The notes under the pieces were generated by a model. It saw only the letters and a program-made list of their open reading frames with translations, made no database searches and was not told the origin of the DNA. A program made the position numbers and the translations under genes. A stretch of 39,164 nt of DNA from Methylobacterium sp. J-048. GTDB taxonomy: Bacteria > Pseudomonadota > Alphaproteobacteria > Rhizobiales > Beijerinckiaceae. The stretch is taken from NCBI RefSeq assembly GCF_022829515.1, contig NZ_JAKSYL010000251.1, positions 1 to 39,164 of the forward strand, in the 5' to 3' direction. Positions 24,054 through 33,152 of this stretch are shown here, one piece after another (positions within the stretch are counted from its first letter, which is position 1; the number at the start of each line of letters is the position of its first letter).

Positions 24054-25187
24054 ATGGACAGCCTAGACGCCTTCGCCCGCACCAAACTCGACGCCCTGGA
24101 GGCCGGCAGCCTGCGGCGGCGGCTGACGCCGACCGAGCGCGGCTCCGGGGCCGCGGCGGCGCGCGGGGGCCGGGCGCTCGTGTCGTTCTCGTGCAACGAT
24201 TATCTCGGCCTGTCGCACCACCCCCGGGTGATCGCCGCCGCGCAGGACGCGGTCGCGGCCTACGGGGCCGGGGCGGGCGGGTCGCGGCTGGTCACCGGCG
24301 ACCATCCGGTTCTCGGGGCGCTGGAGGATCGGCTGGCGCGGCACAAGGGCGCCGAGGCCGCGCTGGTCTTCGGCAGCGGCTATCTTGCCAATCTCGGCAT
24401 CACTCCGGCGCTCGCCGGGCGCGGCGATCTCGTGGTGCTGGACGCGCTGTCCCATGCCTGCATGTGGGCCGGGGCGCGGCTGTCGGGCGCCAAGGTTCTG
24501 ACCTTCCGCCACAACGATCCGGCCGACCTCGCGCAGGTGCTGGCCGAGCACCGCCCGCACCACGCCCGCGCCCTGGTCCTGACCGAGCGGGTGTTCAGCA
24601 TGGACGGCGACCGGGCTCCCCTCGGTGGTCTCCTGGGCGTCGCGGAGGCGTTCGACGCCTGGACGCTGGTCGACGACGCCCACGGGATCGGCGTGGTCGA
24701 GGACGGGCCGCGGGCGCCGCTGGAGATGGGCACCCTGTCGAAGGCGCTGGGCTCCTACGGCGGCTATCTCTGCGCCTCGCAGCCGGTGATCGACCTGATG
24801 ACCAGCCGCGCCCGGAGCTTCGTCTACACCACCGGCCTGCCCCCCGCCTCGGCGGCGGCGGCGCTCGAAGCCCTGGCGATCCTGGAGGAGGAGCCGACCC
24901 GGCGCGCCCGGCCGCTCGCCCTCGCCCGGCGCTTCACCGCCCGCTTGGGCCTGCCCGAGGCCGAGAGCGCCGTGGTGCCGGTCCTGGTCGGCGACGCGCA
25001 GGCGGCGCTCGACATCTCCGCGGCGCTCGAAGCCGCCGGCTTCCTGGTGGTGGCGATCCGGCCGCCGACCGTGCCGGCCGGGACCGCGCGGCTGCGGGTG
25101 GCGTTCTCGGCCGCCCACGGGGAGGCGCAGGTCGATGCCCTGGCCGAGGCGGTGGCGGCGCTCACGGGCCGCGCTTCCCGTCCCTGA
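24054..25187 (+). CDS. bioF: 8-amino-7-oxononanoate synthase (BioF)
   Basis: BioF condenses pimeloyl-thioester with alanine to form 8-amino-7-oxononanoate, the step before BioA. The 377-residue alpha-oxoamine synthase has FSCNDYLGLSHHPRV near 45, GAGAGGSRLVTGDHPVL near 75, VDDAHGIGVVEDG near 205, and the PLP Lys in MGTLSKALGSYGGYL near 226, followed by SFVYTTGLPP. The length is normal and the ATG at 24054 fits. bioF is divergent from bioA, with the 50-residue membrane protein between. bioB and bioD are not in the window. The OsmC gene starts 72 bp downstream. Confidence 0.97.
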   Translation: MDSLDAFARTKLDALEAGSLRRRLTPTERGSGAAAARGGRALVSFSCNDYLGLSHHPRVIAAAQDAVAAYGAGAGGSRLVTGDHPVLGALEDRLARHKGAEAALVFGSGYLANLGITPALAGRGDLVVLDALSHACMWAGARLSGAKVLTFRHNDPADLAQVLAEHRPHHARALVLTERVFSMDGDRAPLGGLLGVAEAFDAWTLVDDAHGIGVVEDGPRAPLEMGTLSKALGSYGGYLCASQPVIDLMTSRARSFVYTTGLPPASAAAALEALAILEEEPTRRARPLALARRFTARLGLPEAESAVVPVLVGDAQAALDISAALEAAGFLVVAIRPPTVPAGTARLRVAFSAAHGEAQVDALAEAVAALTGRASRP

Positions 25188-25259
25188 GCGGCGCCCCTAT
25201 ACGTCATCCGGGATGCTCCCGCCCAAGAGGAGCCCGGTAAACCGAGAGGACGACGCCCC

Positions 25260-25769
25260 ATGGACGCCACCGCTTTGCGAGCCCTCCAGGCTCCGATCAA
25301 GGACCAGTATCGCGCGGCCCCGGATTCGGCGGTCATCACCCTCAAGGCCCGGGGTACGCTGGACGACACCAAGATCGCCTGCAAGGTCGAGACCGGGCGC
25401 GCCATCGCGGAAGCCGGGCTGCACCCGGCCACCGGCGGATCCGGCCTCGAATTGTGTTCCGGCGACATGCTGCTCGAAGCCCTGGTCGCCTGCGCCGGCG
25501 TGACCCTGAAGGCGGTGGCGACCGCGCTGGAAATTCCGCTGCGGGCCGGAACGGTCAGCGCCGAGGGCGACCTCGACTTTCGCGGAACGCTCGGCGTCGA
25601 CAAGGAAGCGCCGGTGGGGTTTCGCAATATCCGCCTGTTCTTCGAGCTCGACACCGACGCGCCGGAGGACAAACTCGCGCAGTTGCTCAAGCTCACCGAG
25701 CGCTACTGCGTCGTATTCCAGACCCTGAACCACAAGCCCGACCTGTCGGTCGCCGTCACGACGGCCTGA
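25260..25769 (+). CDS. OsmC-family peroxiredoxin-like protein
   Basis: The 169-residue protein has the OsmC/Ohr fold with the two catalytic Cys: C78 in LVACAG on the central helix and C150 in ERYCVV, plus an extra Cys at 66. OsmC proteins reduce organic hydroperoxides; some act in acyl or sulphide chemistry. A GAGAGGA ribosome binding site lies about 10 bp before the ATG at 25260. It is followed 13 bp later by a methyltransferase, so the two form an operon. It is the third peroxide or thiol-related gene in the window, with glutathione peroxidase and gshB. Confidence 0.93.
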   Translation: MDATALRALQAPIKDQYRAAPDSAVITLKARGTLDDTKIACKVETGRAIAEAGLHPATGGSGLELCSGDMLLEALVACAGVTLKAVATALEIPLRAGTVSAEGDLDFRGTLGVDKEAPVGFRNIRLFFELDTDAPEDKLAQLLKLTERYCVVFQTLNHKPDLSVAVTTA

Positions 25770-25782
25770 GGGGAGGGCGGCG

Positions 25783-26637
25783 ATGGCCGGCGGCATCACC
25801 CAGACCGAGTACTGGAACGGCGAAGTCGGGACACGCTGGGCCCGCAACCAAATGGTGCTCGATGCGGTGTTCGCGCCGCTGACCGAGGCCCTGTTCGACC
25901 ACGCGGCCCTGCGCCCCGGCGAAACCGTACTCGATATCGGCTGCGGCTCGGGCGCCACGACCCTGGAGGCCGCCCGCCGGGTCGGGCCGCAGGGCGCGGT
26001 GACCGGCGCGGACATCTCGGCGCCGCTGCTCGCGGTCGCCCGGAGCCGCGCCGAGGCGGAGACCGGCGCCGCGCCGATCCGGTTCGTCGAGGCGGATGTG
26101 GAGCGTGCCGATCTCGGCACCTACGGCCAAGCCCTGTCGCGCTTCGGGGTGATGTTCTTCCCGGACTCGGCGCGGGCCTTCGCCAATATCCGCCGGATGC
26201 TGGGCCCGGAGGGAAAGCTGACCTTCCTGTGCTGGCGGGCGCTCCCGGACAACCTCTGGGTGACGGTGCCGCGCGAGGCGGTGGTGCCGCTGCTGCCGGA
26301 GATCCCGCCGCCGCCGCCGCCGGGCATGCCCGGTCCGTTCCGCTTCGCCGCGGCGGATCCGCTGGTCGCACTGCTGCGCGGCGCCGGCTTCGGGACCGCC
26401 GCGTGCGACGCGGTCGACCGGGACGTGGTGCTCGGCCGGGGTGCCACCGATGCCGAGGCGGCGCAGGCCGCGGCGCATGTGGCGCTCAATCTCGGGCCGA
26501 CCGCGCATCTCGTGCGCGAGGCCGAGCCCGATCTGCGCGCCCGGGCCGAGGCCGCGGTCACCGCCGCCCTGCGCCCGCACGCGAAGGGGGGCACCGTCAG
26601 CCTGCGCGCCGCCTGCTGGCTGGTCCAGGCGGGCTGA
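25783..26637 (+). CDS. Class I SAM-dependent methyltransferase
   Basis: The 284-residue protein has SAM motif I VLDIGCGSGATT (about 49-60), the acidic residue ending strand 2 (TGADISAPLL), and FGVMFFPDSARAFANIRRML near 125-145, typical of small-molecule UbiE/Methyltransf_11/25-type enzymes. The C-terminal part (about 160-284) has a Pro-rich loop PPPPPPGMPGPFRFA and helices that may form a substrate lid. It has a strong ribosome binding site (GGGGAGGG) and follows OsmC by 13 bp. The substrate is unknown; the family often acts on aldehydes, quinones or lipids. Confidence 0.9.
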   Translation: MAGGITQTEYWNGEVGTRWARNQMVLDAVFAPLTEALFDHAALRPGETVLDIGCGSGATTLEAARRVGPQGAVTGADISAPLLAVARSRAEAETGAAPIRFVEADVERADLGTYGQALSRFGVMFFPDSARAFANIRRMLGPEGKLTFLCWRALPDNLWVTVPREAVVPLLPEIPPPPPPGMPGPFRFAAADPLVALLRGAGFGTAACDAVDRDVVLGRGATDAEAAQAAAHVALNLGPTAHLVREAEPDLRARAEAAVTAALRPHAKGGTVSLRAACWLVQAG

Positions 26638-26709
26638 CGAACCGGTAATCACACGGCGCTTCCGATCGAAGGACCGGCGGCTGCCAGCGCCGTCCCACCC
26701 GGATGAAAC

Positions 26710-26890
26710 GCGACCCTTTCCCGGACGCCTGAAACGTCAGTGGAAGGTGATCCGGGACCCAGCGAAGCAAGCGCCGCGAAGCGGCACGCCAGCGAAGCGC
26801 CGTTGCTGCACTCGGCCGCTTCCAGTCATCGTGTGCCGGTTCCCGGGTCGCATTCCGCTGATGCTGCATGCGCCCGGGAAAGGGCGTCGC
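26710..26890. repeat. Imperfect inverted repeat (type C) with GCGAAGC motifs
   Basis: The outer arms at about 26710-26758 and 26841-26890 are imperfect reverse complements (shared GCGAC, CCTTTCCCGG and TCAGyGGAA blocks). The centre (about 26758-26812) contains several AGCGAAGC/GCGAAGCG direct repeats. This fills most of the 285-bp gap between the methyltransferase and the convergent GGT-like gene. I saw no gene there. Confidence 0.6.
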
Positions 26891-26922
26891 GGGCAGCAAT
26901 GCTTCGCGGCGACCGTTTGGCT

Positions 26923-28518
26923 TTAAAACCCTAGCGCGCCGCCATCGGAGCGCGGATCGTGCATCGCCTCGATCCGGCCGTCCCGGGCCCGGCGGACCAG
27001 CATGCCGGCATGGCCCAGCGTGTCGCTGTAGGGCACGCCGACCGGCTCGATCTGGTGGCCCATGCGCTCCAGCGCCGACAGGATCGCCGGGTCGAACCGG
27101 TCCTCGACCTTCACGCTGAGCGATGGCGCCCCCCAGGTCCGGCCGTAGAGCAGCCGCGGCGCCTCGACCGCGTCGGCGACGGAGAAGCCGTAATCGGCGT
27201 AGCGGCAGAAGATCTGGGCCTGGAATTGCGGCTGGCCGTCGCCGCCCATCGCGCCGTAGGCCATGACCCGGCCGTCGTCGAAGGCGGCGAGCGCGGGAAT
27301 CAGGGTGTGGAACGGGCGTCGGCCCGGCTCCAGCGGGTTCACGGAAGCCGGGTCCAGGGAGAACGAGACGCCGCGGTTGAGCCAGTCGATTCCGGTGCGC
27401 GGAAGCACCACCCCGGAGCCGTATTCCCAGTAGACCGACTGGATGTAGGAGACCGCCAGGCCGTCCCGGTCGATCGCCCCCATCCAGACCGTGTCGCCGG
27501 GAGAATCGCGCAGGGGCACCGTGGCGGCGCGCTTCATGTCGATCCGCGCGGCCTCCGCGGCGAGGAAGGCCGGCGCCAGGAAATCCTCCATCTCGTGGCG
27601 CAGGCGGCCGAAATCGGTCACCACCCGGTCGCGGACCGCGAAGGCCCGCTTCGTCGCCTCGATCAGCCCGTGATAATGCGCCACGCTCTCCGGGGCGGAG
27701 ACGGTCAGCCGGTCGAACAGGCCGAGGATGATCAGGGCGGCCAGCCCCTGGGTCGGGGGCGGGAAGTTGAACAGGGTGGCGTCGCGCCGGCGCAGGGCCA
27801 GCGGCCTGCGCTCGACCGCCTGGTAGGCCTTGAGGTCGGCCCGGGTCACCGGCGCGTCGAGGCGTTCCAGGTCGGCGCCGATCTCGTGGGCGATGTCGCC
27901 CCGGTAGAAATCGTCGAGCCCGGCATGGGCGAGCTGCTCCAGGGTCGCCCCGAGGGCCGCCAGCTTGCGGATCTCGCCGGCCCGGTAGGGCTTGCCGTCC
28001 TTGAGGAAGGTCTCGGCGAAGTTCGGGGCCTCGTACAGGGTGTCGCCGGATTGCGGCTTGTAGCGCTCCTCGCTGGGCGAGACCGGCACGCCGTCGCGGG
28101 CCTGGGTGATGGCGTCGGCGAGCAGCACGTCCAGCGGCAGGCGGCCGCCCAGCGCCTTGGACAGCGCCAAAGCCAGCTCCCAGCCGCCGACCGCGCCCGC
28201 CACCGTCACCATGGCGTCGGGGCCCCGCGCGGGAATCGTGTCGTAGCCCTTCTCGCGGTAGCGCTGGATCGTGGCGAGGCGCCCGGCCGGGCCGCAGGCC
28301 TCGATGCCGCGCACCCGGCCGCCGCGCTCGCGCACCAGCCAGAAGCCGTCGCCGCCGATGCTGTTCATGTGCGGGTAGACCACGGCGATCGAGGCCGCCA
28401 TCGCCACCATCGCCTCGATGGCGTTGCCGCCCTGCGCCAGCACGGTCCGGCCGGCCGAGGCGGCGAGATGGTGGGGGGCGGCGACGGCGCTGTCGGAGAA
28501 GACGGGAGTCTCGGTCAT
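26923..28518 (-). CDS. Gamma-glutamyltransferase-family Ntn hydrolase (HpxW-like)
   Basis: The 531-residue protein follows the GGT fold: an N-terminal large-subunit part and an autoprocessed small subunit beginning at the nucleophile T343 in SPGDTVWMGAIDRDGLAVS. The small subunit contains the YGSGVVLPRTGI, NPLEPGRRPFHTLIPAL and MGGDGQPQFQAQ motifs. The DTVWMG nucleophile context, rather than TTHF, is closer to oxamate amidohydrolase HpxW and related cytosolic enzymes than to periplasmic glutathione-degrading GGT. No signal peptide is present, unlike classical periplasmic GGT. The substrate is therefore uncertain: gamma-glutamyl amides, oxamate or another amide. It is convergent with the methyltransferase and divergent from the porin. 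Confidence 0.88.
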   Translation of the reverse strand: MTETPVFSDSAVAAPHHLAASAGRTVLAQGGNAIEAMVAMAASIAVVYPHMNSIGGDGFWLVRERGGRVRGIEACGPAGRLATIQRYREKGYDTIPARGPDAMVTVAGAVGGWELALALSKALGGRLPLDVLLADAITQARDGVPVSPSEERYKPQSGDTLYEAPNFAETFLKDGKPYRAGEIRKLAALGATLEQLAHAGLDDFYRGDIAHEIGADLERLDAPVTRADLKAYQAVERRPLALRRRDATLFNFPPPTQGLAALIILGLFDRLTVSAPESVAHYHGLIEATKRAFAVRDRVVTDFGRLRHEMEDFLAPAFLAAEAARIDMKRAATVPLRDSPGDTVWMGAIDRDGLAVSYIQSVYWEYGSGVVLPRTGIDWLNRGVSFSLDPASVNPLEPGRRPFHTLIPALAAFDDGRVMAYGAMGGDGQPQFQAQIFCRYADYGFSVADAVEAPRLLYGRTWGAPSLSVKVEDRFDPAILSALERMGHQIEPVGVPYSDTLGHAGMLVRRARDGRIEAMHDPRSDGGALGF

Positions 28519-28610
28519 CGGGGGTCCTGTGGTGTTCCGGTCGCAGCGTTAGGCAAGTGTGCGGCCGCCGCAAGGTGCCGCGCTCCGCGGACGCCGTCCC
28601 GTGCTAGGGA

Positions 28611-30092
28611 ATGCGAGCGCCCGTCGCGCGGAAGCGGCCGATGTCGTTCAAGATCCTGCCCCGGTTCGCGATCGGCCTCACCCTGGCTGCCATGCCGGCC
28701 GCGGCCCAGCAGAAGGCGCGGACGGTTTTCGAGGGTGCGGGCGCCGATCCGCGCATCTCGGTCTCGCAGCCGGAGAGCACCAGCCAGGCTTCGGGCGGCT
28801 ATGTCCGCTCGATCGAGCCCTCGCTCGGCCCGCTCGGCGATCCCTTCGGCCTCCGCCCCGAGCTGAAGGTGCGCGGCATCGAGTACAGCCTGACCTACAT
28901 CGCCGACGTGCTGGGCAACCCGACCGGCGGCCTCCGCCAGGGCGCGATCGTCGAGGATCGTCTGAACCTGCGGCTCAACCTCGATCTCGACCGGCTGGCC
29001 AGCTGGGAGGGCGCCACGATCCACGCCAACGCCTATTTCATCCACGGCACCGGCCTGTCGCGCTACTATGTCGGCGACCTGCTGACCACGAGCGTGATCG
29101 AGGCGCTGCCGTCGAGCCGACTCTACGTGCTGTGGTTCGATCAGAGCCTGATGGATGGGCAGCTCGGCCTGCGGATCGGCCAGCAGGCCGCCGACTCCGA
29201 GTTCTTCGTCAGCCAGACCGCGACCCTGTTCGTGAACTCGACCTTCGGCTGGCCGGCGATCACCGGGCTCGACCTGCCGAGCGGCGGCCCGGCCTATCCG
29301 CTCTCGGCCCCGGCGATCCGCGCCAAATACGTGCCGGGCAACGGCTTCTCGCTCCAGGTCGGGCTCTATGACGGCGATCCGGCCGGGGCGAACCGCCCGG
29401 GCCAGGACCCGGAGGCGCAGCGGCTCAACCGCACCGGCACGAATTTCCGCACCAACGACCCGGCCCTGATCGTCGCCGAGGCGACTTACGCGTTCAACAT
29501 CGAGCCGGGAGCCAAGGGCCTGCCCGGCGACATCACGCTGGGCGGTTGGCAGCATTTCGGCCGGTTCGACAGCCTCCGGTACGACATCACCGGCGTTCCG
29601 CTGGCCGACCCGAACGCCACCGGGATCGGCCGCCCGCTGCGGGGCAATGCCGGCCTCTACGCCATCTACGACCAGACCCTGTACCGCGAAGCCGGCAAGG
29701 ACGACGAGGGCCTCGGCTTCTTCGTGCGCGCCGCCTACTCCCCGACCCGCTCCAGCCTGGTCGACGCCTATGTCGATACCGGCCTCGCCTATAAGGGCCT
29801 GTTCGAGGGCCGCGACGACGACACGGTCGGGCTGAGCTTGGCTTATGCCCGGATCAGCGACGACGCCCGCCGGGCCGACCGGGACACGATCCTCTACACC
29901 GGCATCCCGATGCCGCGGCGGCGGGCCGAGACGGTGCTGGAGGCGACCTACCAGGCCGTGGTGGTTCCGGGCTTCACGGTGCAGCCGGACGTCCAATACG
30001 TCTTCCATCCGGGTGCGGGAGTGGCCGGCCCGGACGGCCGCCGGCTGCGCAACGCGGCGGTGCTCGGGGTGCGGGCGACCGTGCAGTACTGA
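28611..30092 (+). CDS. OprB-family carbohydrate porin
   Basis: The 493-residue outer-membrane protein has a signal peptide (about 1-32, ending PAAAQQ). The ATG at 28641 (MSFKILPRFA) is an alternative start ten codons later, with a more normal signal peptide. The mature part matches OprB: YSLTYIADVLGNPTGGLRQG near 95, LNLDLDRLASWEGATIHANA, LYVLWFDQSLMDGQLGLRIG near 180, a mid-region VGLYDGDPA, and a C-terminal barrel ending VLGVRATVQY. OprB porins pass sugars and other small solutes. It is divergent from the GGT-like gene and 47 bp upstream of the antiporter gene. Confidence 0.94.
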   Translation: MRAPVARKRPMSFKILPRFAIGLTLAAMPAAAQQKARTVFEGAGADPRISVSQPESTSQASGGYVRSIEPSLGPLGDPFGLRPELKVRGIEYSLTYIADVLGNPTGGLRQGAIVEDRLNLRLNLDLDRLASWEGATIHANAYFIHGTGLSRYYVGDLLTTSVIEALPSSRLYVLWFDQSLMDGQLGLRIGQQAADSEFFVSQTATLFVNSTFGWPAITGLDLPSGGPAYPLSAPAIRAKYVPGNGFSLQVGLYDGDPAGANRPGQDPEAQRLNRTGTNFRTNDPALIVAEATYAFNIEPGAKGLPGDITLGGWQHFGRFDSLRYDITGVPLADPNATGIGRPLRGNAGLYAIYDQTLYREAGKDDEGLGFFVRAAYSPTRSSLVDAYVDTGLAYKGLFEGRDDDTVGLSLAYARISDDARRADRDTILYTGIPMPRRRAETVLEATYQAVVVPGFTVQPDVQYVFHPGAGVAGPDGRRLRNAAVLGVRATVQY

Positions 30093-30139
30093 ACCGCCGC
30101 AGCGGGGAACGGTCGCGGTCTCCCGCCTCTTTCCACAGC

Positions 30140-31675
30140 ATGCTGATTTTCGAGTGGGTTGTCGGCGTCCTGTTCGGCGCCGTCCTGTTGGCTGCGCTGG
30201 CGCGACGGCTGGGCGCGCCGTACCCGGCCTTCCTGGCGCTCGGTGGCGTCGGCCTCGCCTTCGTACCCGGCGTGCCGAACCTCCGGCTCGATCCCGAACT
30301 GGCGCTCGCCCTGTTCCTCGCCCCGGTCCTGCTGGATGCCGGCTTCGACGCCTCAGTGCGGGACATGAGGGACAACTGGCGCGCCGTGTTCGGCCTCGCG
30401 GTGGGCGCGGTGGCGGTGACGACGCTCGCCGTCGCGTTCGTGGCCCACCTGATCGTGCCCGACATGCCGATCGCGGCCTGCATCGTGCTCGGCGCCGTGG
30501 TCGCGCCGCCCGATGCCGTGGCGGCCCTGGCGGTGCTGAAGCACGCGCCGATGCCGCACCGCCTCGCCACGATCCTGCGCGGCGAGAGCCTGCTCAACGA
30601 CGCCGCCTCGCTGATCATCTACCGGCTGGCGGTGGCGGCCGCGATGGCCGATGGCTTCCATCCGGCCGAGGTCGCGCCCGCCTTCCTGCTCGGCGTCGTG
30701 GCGAGCCTGGCGGCCGGGCCCTGCCTGGGCCTGGCCTTCGTCGCCCTGACCCGCCGCGTCACCGACCCGGCGAGCACGATCGTGATGCAGTTCGTCGCCG
30801 CCTTCGGGATCTGGCTCGCGGCCGAGAAGCTGGAGATGTCGGGGGTGCTGACCATCGTGACCTTCGCGGTCACGGTGGCTCGGCGGGCGCCGGGCATCAC
30901 CGCGCCGCGGACCCGGGTGATCTCCTACGCGGTGTGGGACACCGCGGTGTTCGTGCTGAACGTCCTGGCCTTCATCCTGATCGGCATCCAGATCGACCCG
31001 ATCCAGGACCGGTTGACCGGCGGGGATGCCTGGCAGGCGATGTTCCTGGCGGCTGCGATCTTCGTCACCGTGGTGGTGACGCGTCTGGCCTGGGTCCTGC
31101 CCACGACCGGCTTCAAGGGATTCGGCCTGCGTCAGGCGGGGTCCCGGGCGCGGTATGGGCCGGGGCTCGCTTTGTCCTGGGCCGGGATGCGCGGCATCGT
31201 CACGGTCGCGGCCGCCCTGGCGCTGCCGATGGAGTTTCCGCACCGGGACCTGGTGGTGTTCACCGCGTTCTTCACGGTGCTCGGCACGCTGATCGTGCAG
31301 GGCCTGACCCTGCGCCCGCTGCTCGCCTACCTGAAGCTGGAGGATGACGATCCGGTCGGGCGCGAGGTCGGCTGGGCCCGCGCCGCCGCCTACAAGGCCG
31401 CCCTCGAGAGCCTGTCCGAGGCCGGGGACGAGCCGGCGATCGATTCGTTGCGCGCGGAATTCCGCTCGGCGCTCGAGGAGGCCGAGGCCCATGACGAGGG
31501 CCGCGCCCCCGAGAGCCTGCCCTCGGACGCCGCCCGCCGCCGGTCGGTGGAGGCCGCCCGCAACGCGGTCCTGTCCCTGCGCCGCCAGGGCCGGATCGGC
31601 GACGACGCTTATTTTTTGTTGGAGGAGGAGTTCGACTGGGCCGAGCTCAACGCGACGCCGAAGGCCGAGACCTGA
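30140..31675 (+). CDS. Cation:proton antiporter, CPA1 (NhaP/Nhe-like)
   Basis: The 511-residue protein has about 12 membrane helices (about 3-410), with the antiporter core motifs APPDAVAALAVLKHAPMPHR, GESLLNDAASLIIYRLAV (the ND-type pair) near 150-170, and RLAWVLPTTG. A cytoplasmic C-terminal tail (about 411-511) is charged and ends EEEFDWAELNATP. CPA1 proteins exchange Na+ or K+ for H+ at the inner membrane. The last codons lie 7 bp from the convergent gshB gene. It starts with an ATG and may be cotranscribed with the porin. Confidence 0.94.
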   Translation: MLIFEWVVGVLFGAVLLAALARRLGAPYPAFLALGGVGLAFVPGVPNLRLDPELALALFLAPVLLDAGFDASVRDMRDNWRAVFGLAVGAVAVTTLAVAFVAHLIVPDMPIAACIVLGAVVAPPDAVAALAVLKHAPMPHRLATILRGESLLNDAASLIIYRLAVAAAMADGFHPAEVAPAFLLGVVASLAAGPCLGLAFVALTRRVTDPASTIVMQFVAAFGIWLAAEKLEMSGVLTIVTFAVTVARRAPGITAPRTRVISYAVWDTAVFVLNVLAFILIGIQIDPIQDRLTGGDAWQAMFLAAAIFVTVVVTRLAWVLPTTGFKGFGLRQAGSRARYGPGLALSWAGMRGIVTVAAALALPMEFPHRDLVVFTAFFTVLGTLIVQGLTLRPLLAYLKLEDDDPVGREVGWARAAAYKAALESLSEAGDEPAIDSLRAEFRSALEEAEAHDEGRAPESLPSDAARRRSVEAARNAVLSLRRQGRIGDDAYFLLEEEFDWAELNATPKAET

Positions 31676-31682
31676 CCGGCGC

Positions 31683-32639
31683 TCAGACGCCCTTGCGCGC
31701 CGCGACCCGGGCCTCGATCGCGTCCCAGACCGCCACCGAGAGATCGGGGCCGCCGAGCCGCTGGATCGCCCGGATGCCGGTGGGGGAGGTGACGTTGATC
31801 TCGGTCAGGTGGCCGTCGATCACGTCGATCCCGACCAGGATCAGGCCGCGCCGGGCCAGCTCCGGGCCGATCGTGGCGCAGATCTCGCGCTCGCGCTCGG
31901 TCAGCTCCGAGGCCGAGGCGGCACCGCCGCGGACCATGTTCGACCGGATGTCGTTGGCCGCCGGGACGCGGTTGACCGCGCCCATCGCCACGCCGTCGAC
32001 CAGGATGATGCGCTTGTCCCCCTCGGTCACCCGGTCGAGGTAGCGCTGAATCACCCAGGCCTCCCGGAACGTGGTGGCGAACAGGTCGAACATCGAGCCG
32101 AAATTCGGGTCCGTCTCGGTCACCTTGAACACCGCCGCGCCGCCGTGCCCGTGCAGCGGCTTCATCGCCACAGTGCCGTGCTCCAGCCGGAACGCCTCGA
32201 TCTCTGCCTTGTCGCGGCTGATCAGGGTCGGGGGCATCAGCTCGGGGAAATCGAGCACGAACAGCTTCTCGGGCGCGTTGCGCACCTCGAAGGGGTCATT
32301 GACCACCAGCGTCTCCGGGTGGATCCGCTGCAGCATGTGGGTGGCCGTGATGTAGGCCATGTCGAAGGGCGGGTCCTGGCGCATCAGCACCACGTCCGCC
32401 TCGGCGAGGTCGATCCGCTCCGGCGGCGTGAGCGTGAAATGCGCGCCCTCGACGTCCTGCACTTCCAAGCGCTCGACCCGCGCGGTCACGCGCCGGCCCT
32501 GCATCGAGAGCCGGTCCGGCGTGTAATAGAGCAGGTCATGCCCCCGCCGCTGCGCTTCCAGCAGCAGGGCGAAGGTGGTGTCCCCGGCGATCCGGATATT
32601 CTGGATCGGGTCCATCTGGACGGCGACGGTCAAGCCCAT
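31683..32639 (-). CDS. gshB: Glutathione synthetase (GshB)
   Basis: GshB joins gamma-glutamylcysteine and glycine with ATP. The 318-residue ATP-grasp enzyme shows the family signatures: VAVQMDPIQNIRIAGDTTFAL at the start (MDPI), MRQDPPFDMAYITATHML near 107, NDPFEVRNAPEKL near 135, the ATP-grasp AMKPLHGHGGAAVF near 190, and C-terminal IDVIDGHLTEINVTSPTG near 280 for metal and substrate binding. The length matches bacterial GshB. The ATG at 32637-32639 is used. It is convergent with the antiporter gene and lies downstream of the small Cys-rich protein gene on the same strand. Confidence 0.97.
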   Translation of the reverse strand: MGLTVAVQMDPIQNIRIAGDTTFALLLEAQRRGHDLLYYTPDRLSMQGRRVTARVERLEVQDVEGAHFTLTPPERIDLAEADVVLMRQDPPFDMAYITATHMLQRIHPETLVVNDPFEVRNAPEKLFVLDFPELMPPTLISRDKAEIEAFRLEHGTVAMKPLHGHGGAAVFKVTETDPNFGSMFDLFATTFREAWVIQRYLDRVTEGDKRIILVDGVAMGAVNRVPAANDIRSNMVRGGAASASELTEREREICATIGPELARRGLILVGIDVIDGHLTEINVTSPTGIRAIQRLGGPDLSVAVWDAIEARVAARKGV

Positions 32640-32685
32640 CGAAAATGCCCCTCGCCAGCGGCGCGTGTCGTGACCGAAGGCAAGC

Positions 32686-32979
32686 TCAATCGTCGGACAG
32701 CGACTTGCTGCCGGTGCGCTTGTCGTAATCGCCGATCGCCGAGCGGCACTCGGGCGAGAGGCGCTTGCGGTTGCGCGTCATGCACTTGTCGGCGTCCTGG
32801 CTGTTCGGATCGACGCCGGCGCAGAGACGGAAATAGTCGTTCGCGCAGCCGAGTTGCAGGCCCTGGTCCTCGCGCTGGGCATAGGCCGGGCCGGCGGCGA
32901 GCGTCACGAACGCCAGCGCTGCTACGGCGAGGCTACGACGGCGGTAGGCGTGCAGGGTGCGTTCCGGAACGAGTCGCAT
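32686..32979 (-). CDS. Small periplasmic Cys-rich-repeat protein (97 aa)
   Basis: A signal peptide (RRRSLAVAALAFVTLAAG, cleavage after AYA at about residue 34) is followed by a 63-residue mature part with four Cys (C45, C53, C66, C78) spaced CX7CX12CX11C. The pattern (GCANDYFRLCAG, DKCMTRNRKRLSPECRSAI) resembles the 'cysteine-rich repeat' of GLG1-like small bacterial periplasmic proteins, whose role is unknown. It starts with ATG at 32977-32979 and lies 46 bp upstream of gshB on the same strand, so it may be the first gene of a gshB operon. Confidence 0.82.
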   Translation of the reverse strand: MRLVPERTLHAYRRRSLAVAALAFVTLAAGPAYAQREDQGLQLGCANDYFRLCAGVDPNSQDADKCMTRNRKRLSPECRSAIGDYDKRTGSKSLSDD

Positions 32980-33152
32980 TCAGCGGTGTCCTCAAATCTC
33001 GATCGCGCGAAAAATCGGTGCGGCGGGGTCCCGCCCGCTTGCGTCCGGCATATCGGTCGCGCGGGGCGGTAGGCAAGCGCCGCAGGTTCGCATGGGTTCC
33101 CCGCGCGAAAGCCCCGCCCGAATGTGGCCTTGTGGCCGCACGGAGCCGGCAA

